From assembly GCA_937892925.1 (NCBI GenBank), contig CALBHX010000082.1, forward strand, positions 1 to 29,693: DNA of 29,693 bases, in the 5' to 3' direction. Below, in pieces: positions 26,048 to 29,693 of this stretch. Under the pieces are notes generated by a model. It did not search any database. It was not told the origin of the DNA and saw nothing but the letters and a program-made list of their open reading frames with translations. The DNA comes from an uncultured Lentisphaeraceae bacterium (GTDB lineage Bacteria > Verrucomicrobiota > Kiritimatiellia > RFP12 > DVOR01). Position 1 is the first letter of the stretch, and every line of letters begins with the position of its first letter. The position numbers and the translations under genes are program-made.

Positions 26048-26860
26048 ATGAAGACATGGATGGTGTTTGCGGCCGCGCTGATGTGCGCGGGAAGTGCGCT
26101 GGCGCAGCAGCGCGGCGGTGCAAAGGCTTCAGCAAAGGTGCGCCCGGAAGCTTCGATGATCCGCATCCGCGCCATCACCGGCGTTGGCGGAGACGGCGAT
26201 TACACCGTGGCTGCGCCGCAGGTTGATGAAAAGTTCAAGAAAAAAATCAACCATACCGATTCGTATGCGAAAGATTCTGTCAAAGGCTGGCACTTCTTCG
26301 AGGTGGCCTATCAGGTGCGCTCCGAGGATGCCTCTGGCAAGCCGATCCTCGTTCTCCCTGAAGTGGAAATCACCTACGCGCTTCTCTATGATATGACGCG
26401 CTCCAAGCACGCCGCCGGCGTGGCTGGCCGCGCCAAGAAAGCCGGCGGCGCCATCGGGTGGGATAATCCCAAGCAGCTCTATTCGCTCTTTACCGAAACG
26501 GTTACCTACACCAGCGTCACCCCCGGCCGCGAGCACTATGCCGCCGTTTGTGTGCCCCCCAGCTCGGTAGCTGTCTACGGCACGCCCATGATCTTCTCTG
26601 CGCAAGTCAAAGTCAACGGCGTTCAGCAGGGAGAAATTATGACGCAGGTTTCCGGCAAGCCGGCCATTGAAGGCAAGAGCCTCGAATCCCTCCTCGTCAA
26701 ACCCGGCAGCGATGGGAAGGCTCATCCGGCCGCGTGGTGGGATCAGATCGAAAATCTTTCCCAGGCTGTGATCAGGCGCGACGGCATTCTGCGCGACCGC
26801 TCGATGACGCCCTTCGCGCTGGCGGGCGATATGTACTACGATCAGGTTAAGGCCAAGTAA
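26048..26860 (+). CDS. Secreted protein of the pilus-like cluster (Amuc_1102 position)
   Basis: The 270-residue product starts with a Sec signal peptide, MKTWMVFAAALMCAGSALAQ, with cleavage probably after ALA (about residue 19). The rest is soluble and beta-rich in appearance (ILVLPEVEITYALLYDM, TETVTYTSVTPGREHYAAVCVPP), with no other membrane segment. AAAGGA nine bases before ATG 26048, plus the promoter start near 26007, fix the start. It sits immediately before a PilM-like gene, the place held in Akkermansia by Amuc_1102, an immunoglobulin-like beta-sandwich protein of the pilus-like cluster. I infer a periplasmic or surface pilus-associated role from position and signal peptide; I cannot confirm homology by eye. 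Confidence 0.7.
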   Translation: MKTWMVFAAALMCAGSALAQQRGGAKASAKVRPEASMIRIRAITGVGGDGDYTVAAPQVDEKFKKKINHTDSYAKDSVKGWHFFEVAYQVRSEDASGKPILVLPEVEITYALLYDMTRSKHAAGVAGRAKKAGGAIGWDNPKQLYSLFTETVTYTSVTPGREHYAAVCVPPSSVAVYGTPMIFSAQVKVNGVQQGEIMTQVSGKPAIEGKSLESLLVKPGSDGKAHPAAWWDQIENLSQAVIRRDGILRDRSMTPFALAGDMYYDQVKAK

Positions 26861-26895
26861 CCCCTCGGCGCAACAAATCGAAACAGCAGAACGTT

Positions 26896-28584
26896 ATGGA
26901 ACGGATTCTTACGCTTAACATTGGAGCCACGCGCCTAGCGCTGGCAGAGTTTGAGGTGCGCCCCGGAAAGGGGCCCAGCCTCCTGCGGTATTCCTTTGGC
27001 GAGCTGCCCGAAGGCGCGGCCGATTCGCCCGAAACCTTCGGCGTGGAGCTGGAGCAGGCGCTGCGCGGCATCATGGACGCCTCCGGCATCCGCCCCGGGC
27101 GCACGCTCGTGGCGCTTTCCGGGCAGATGGCCTTCCCGCGCTTTGTCAAAATCCTGGCCGAAGAGCCGGAAAAAATGCGCGAGCAGATCCGCTTCGAAGT
27201 TGAACAGAACGTTCCCTTCCCGCTGAGCGAAGCCATTTGGTCCGATGCGCTTATCGGCGCGCCCAATGCCGGCGAGCAGCATGTCATGATTGTGGCTGCC
27301 CGCTCCGACCTTGTCGGCGCGGTTACGCGCGGTCTGCTCAATGCCGGCTGCGAACCTGAGCTGGTAGACGTGGCGCCCGTGGCGCTCTATAATGCCGTCC
27401 GGTTCAATTATCCCGAGGCCGAGGGCTGCACCCTCGTGGTGGATATCGGCGCCCGGTGCACCAACCTCGTTTTTGTAGAACAGGATCGGATCTTTTACCG
27501 CACGATCCCCGTGGCCGGAAACACCATCACCGCTGAGATCGCAAAAACCTTCGGCCTCTCCCATGAAGACGCCGAAACCTTCAAACGTGAGCGCGGCCTG
27601 GTGGCGCAGGGCGGAGCCTTTGCGGTAGACGACCCGGAGGTGGACAAGCTCTCCAAGGTGATCCGCAACGTGATGACCCGCCTCAATGCCGAAATCACGC
27701 GCTCCATCTCCTTCTATCGCAGCCAGCAGGAAGGCCATGCACCCACGCGGATCCTCCTCACCGGCGCGTCCGCCCAGCTTCCCTACATGCAGAACTTTTT
27801 CGAGGAAAAACTGCAGGTGGAAGTCGATTTCCTCAATCCCTTCCAAACCGTTGGCTATCCGGAAAATGTGGATGCGGATCAGTTCGGGCGCGATGCGTTT
27901 TCACTGCCGGTGCTCGTTGGGCTCGCGCTTCGCCGCGGGTTGACCTGCCCGGTTGAAATCAATCTGGTTTCACAGGATATCGCCGCCCGTAAGGCCTTGC
28001 GCCGCCGCCTGCCCTTCCTGGGCATCGCCGCCGCCGGTCTCGTGGTCATTGTGGGCATCTGGCTTGTCTTCGTAGGCAATATGGCCTCGCTCTACGAGCA
28101 GCAGGGAGAGAAAATCCAGGAGCGCATTCAGGTCTATCAAAACCAGAAAGAGGCTTTCGACCGCGCAGACAAGAAAGCCAAAACCGCTGAGGCGCGGCTC
28201 GCCGCCTACCGTCAGGTCGTCCAAAAGCGGCAGGAATGGATGAAAATCCTCACGGCCGTCAACAAGGCCGTGCCGGAAGGCCTGTGGGTGACCAGCCTCA
28301 AGGCGCGCCGTCAGGAGCAAGCGATGCAGGGCGTTGACCTCTCCATCTCCGTATGGAAAGACATGGAAGACGTCCGCTCCACCGCCGGAAAAACAATTGA
28401 TGAAACGGTGGCCGCCCGCCTTGCCGAGCAGCCTGCCTTTGCGGATGACCCGCGCAAAATCATCATCAGCAAGAAAGACCAGAGTGTGCCGTGGATGACC
28501 TCGTTCAATCTCACGGCCGCGCTCAAGCAGGCAGAGACCGAAGAAAAGCCCGCTTCCGGGCGCGCCAGCAGGAGGGGCCGCTAA
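26896..28584 (+). CDS. pilM: PilM-PilN fusion, type IV pilus-like assembly protein (Amuc_1101-like)
   Basis: A 562-residue inner-membrane assembly protein. Residues 1 to about 345 are an actin-like PilM (FtsA-fold) domain: LNIGATRLALAEFE, the PilM-typical EQIRFEVEQNVPFPL, VVDIGARCTNLVFVE and the nucleotide-site LLTGASAQLPYMQ. After a cytoplasmic linker containing INLVSQDIAARKALRRR comes one membrane helix (about 372-395), then a charged coiled coil (about 400-445) and a PilN-like domain (MKILTAVNKAVPEGLWVTSL). The INLVSQDI segment resembles the PilN peptide INLLP that docks into PilM, here in cis. PilM is usually about 350 residues and PilN separate. A weak ribosome site precedes the ATG. The stop is one base before the next gene. 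Confidence 0.85.
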   Translation: MERILTLNIGATRLALAEFEVRPGKGPSLLRYSFGELPEGAADSPETFGVELEQALRGIMDASGIRPGRTLVALSGQMAFPRFVKILAEEPEKMREQIRFEVEQNVPFPLSEAIWSDALIGAPNAGEQHVMIVAARSDLVGAVTRGLLNAGCEPELVDVAPVALYNAVRFNYPEAEGCTLVVDIGARCTNLVFVEQDRIFYRTIPVAGNTITAEIAKTFGLSHEDAETFKRERGLVAQGGAFAVDDPEVDKLSKVIRNVMTRLNAEITRSISFYRSQQEGHAPTRILLTGASAQLPYMQNFFEEKLQVEVDFLNPFQTVGYPENVDADQFGRDAFSLPVLVGLALRRGLTCPVEINLVSQDIAARKALRRRLPFLGIAAAGLVVIVGIWLVFVGNMASLYEQQGEKIQERIQVYQNQKEAFDRADKKAKTAEARLAAYRQVVQKRQEWMKILTAVNKAVPEGLWVTSLKARRQEQAMQGVDLSISVWKDMEDVRSTAGKTIDETVAARLAEQPAFADDPRKIIISKKDQSVPWMTSFNLTAALKQAETEEKPASGRASRRGR

Positions 28585-28585
28585 T

Positions 28586-29680
28586 ATGGAGCCGAAACAA
28601 AAACTGATTGTTGCCGCCGTTGGCGGCATCTGCGCCGTGATCATTCTGGCGTTGGCCGGGTTGCTTGTTGCGCAAATCGGGAAGATGAACACGGCGCGAA
28701 CCGAGCGGAACGACGCAGAGTCGAATTTGACCGATTACTACAACTCCAAGCCGTACCCCTCGGAAACCAACCGGGAAATTCGCGAGGCGGACGCCAAGGC
28801 TTATACCGCCACCGCGGATGCTGCCCGCGGGCTTTTTGCCCACGGCCTCAAAGTTCCGCAGGGTGAAACGCCGTCTCAGTTTGTTACCCGCATTGGGGAA
28901 AGCATCCGCACCTTGAATGCGCGGCAGGCTGAGGGGCGCCGTATTCTTGCCGGTATCTCCGGCAGCAAGAGCACGGCAGAAGAGGCTCCGCTTGATTACG
29001 CGTTCGGGCGCTATGTTGTGCAGGGTGAGATGCCCGCCGCCGCGCAAGTGCCTCGTCTCGCCGCGCAGTTTTCCGCCATTGAGCATGTATGCGCCATCCT
29101 GTTGGATAAAGGCGCCAATGCCATCACCGGCGTGGAGCGTATTCCGTTCGATTCGGCCGCCGCAGCGGCCGAGGAAGAGCCCCGTTCCTCCCGCCGCTCC
29201 CGCCGCTCCCGTCGGGAAGAGACCGCAAAACCCGCAGCCATGTCCGCGGAAATGGATCCTGTTCTTTCGGAAGACGGCGTTACGCGCGAAAGCTACACGA
29301 TTACGTTTCGCGCCCGTTACACCACGCTGGCCTCGGTTCTGAACGCGCTCACGGTCGATCCGCTCTTCGTGGTGGTAACCGATCTCTCCCTCACCCGCCC
29401 CTCCTCGCTGCGCGATCGCGTGGCCGAGATGGTTAAGAAGCGGCAGTCCGTCAAGGCCGCCGCCCTTCGCCGCGCTGCGAATTCACGCTCTGAAGAAGAG
29501 CGGGAGGCCGCGCAGGCTGCCGCCGACAAACCGCTCTTTGCGGGTGCGTCTCCCGCCGAACGCCTGGTTACCGACCCGGCGAACTCCGTGCCGCTGGAAG
29601 TGATTTTGAAGTTCGATGTTTACTCCGTGCCGCCCGTTGAGCCCGCCGCGGAGCCCGATGCCGAGAAGGAAGGGAAATAA
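28586..29680 (+). CDS. Amuc_1100-like pilus-associated bitopic membrane protein (PilO-like)
   Basis: The 364-residue product has one N-terminal membrane helix (about residues 8-30, IVAAVGGICAVIILALAGLL), then a charged coiled coil (about 32-75) and two alpha/beta regions, with a Pro/Glu-rich tail. This is the layout of Akkermansia Amuc_1100, whose two domains resemble PilN/PilO. The phrase SQFVTRIGESIRTL resembles the equivalent Amuc_1100 segment. A strongly basic linker, RSSRRSRRSRR (200-210), separates the domains. GGAGG about ten bases before the ATG and one-base spacing from pilM show cotranscription. Since Amuc_1100 signals through host TLR2, a host-facing role is conceivable but untested here. 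Confidence 0.75.
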   Translation: MEPKQKLIVAAVGGICAVIILALAGLLVAQIGKMNTARTERNDAESNLTDYYNSKPYPSETNREIREADAKAYTATADAARGLFAHGLKVPQGETPSQFVTRIGESIRTLNARQAEGRRILAGISGSKSTAEEAPLDYAFGRYVVQGEMPAAAQVPRLAAQFSAIEHVCAILLDKGANAITGVERIPFDSAAAAAEEEPRSSRRSRRSRREETAKPAAMSAEMDPVLSEDGVTRESYTITFRARYTTLASVLNALTVDPLFVVVTDLSLTRPSSLRDRVAEMVKKRQSVKAAALRRAANSRSEEEREAAQAAADKPLFAGASPAERLVTDPANSVPLEVILKFDVYSVPPVEPAAEPDAEKEGK

Positions 29681-29682
29681 TC

Positions 29683-29693
29683 ATGGCGAACTA
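29683..29693 (+). CDS. Start of the next gene of the pilus-like operon (truncated by the window)
   Basis: ATGGCGAAC follows the Amuc_1100-like stop by two bases, with AAGGAAGGG about 8 to 16 bases before it. Only M-A-N is visible. In Akkermansia the next genes are Amuc_1099 and the secretin Amuc_1098, so a similar continuation is expected. Confidence 0.5.

Overview
GC-rich bacterial DNA (about 60% or more by eye), densely coding, with one broken gene and no rRNA, tRNA, CRISPR array or transposase seen. The 3' end carries a three-gene set with the order and architecture of the Akkermansia Amuc_1102-1101-1100 pilus-like cluster: a secreted protein, a PilM-PilN fusion, and an Amuc_1100-like bitopic protein. 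That points to the PVC group, most likely Verrucomicrobiota or Kiritimatiellota. A type III glutamine synthetase and a long, Bacteroidetes-style PurF suggest an anaerobic or gut relative. The phylum is inferred from gene content only.

Layout. 1-714: 3' part of a probable glycosyltransferase (+). 859-2715: pyrE, an orphan MalK-type ABC ATPase and a short 45-residue rubredoxin (+), ending in terminators shared with the convergent carB. 2869-12838 (-): glnA (type III) - purF - carA - pyrG - carB, a run that makes glutamine and then spends its amide nitrogen on purines, carbamoyl phosphate and CTP. 12839-14192: a 1.35 kb regulatory interval. 14193-20070 (+): gltB and gltD (glutamate synthase). 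20597-25437 (-): ribBA - ribH - nusB - pyrD - NERD/helicase gene behind an FMN riboswitch. 26048-29693 (+): the pilus-like cluster, running off the window.

The most striking regulatory find is a pair of divergent sigma-54 promoters, both matching TGGCACG-N4-TTGCA exactly. One faces glnA and one faces gltBD. Between them lie three perfect 5-4-5 palindromes (TTACA-N4-TGTAA), a direct repeat and TGTGCACA sites, which look like enhancer or operator elements. The two ammonium-assimilation enzymes (GS and GOGAT) thus appear to be jointly controlled by RpoN.

The second striking find is in gltD. A 35-bp insertion with a C-rich/G-rich palindromic core sits exactly between the conserved residues HEEGC and PRLWD and puts the two halves of the gene in different frames. 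It may be a small palindromic element. A one-base homopolymer error would turn it into an in-frame 12-codon insertion.

The third is the pilus-like operon at the right edge, a likely relative of the Akkermansia system that contains the host-interacting protein Amuc_1100.
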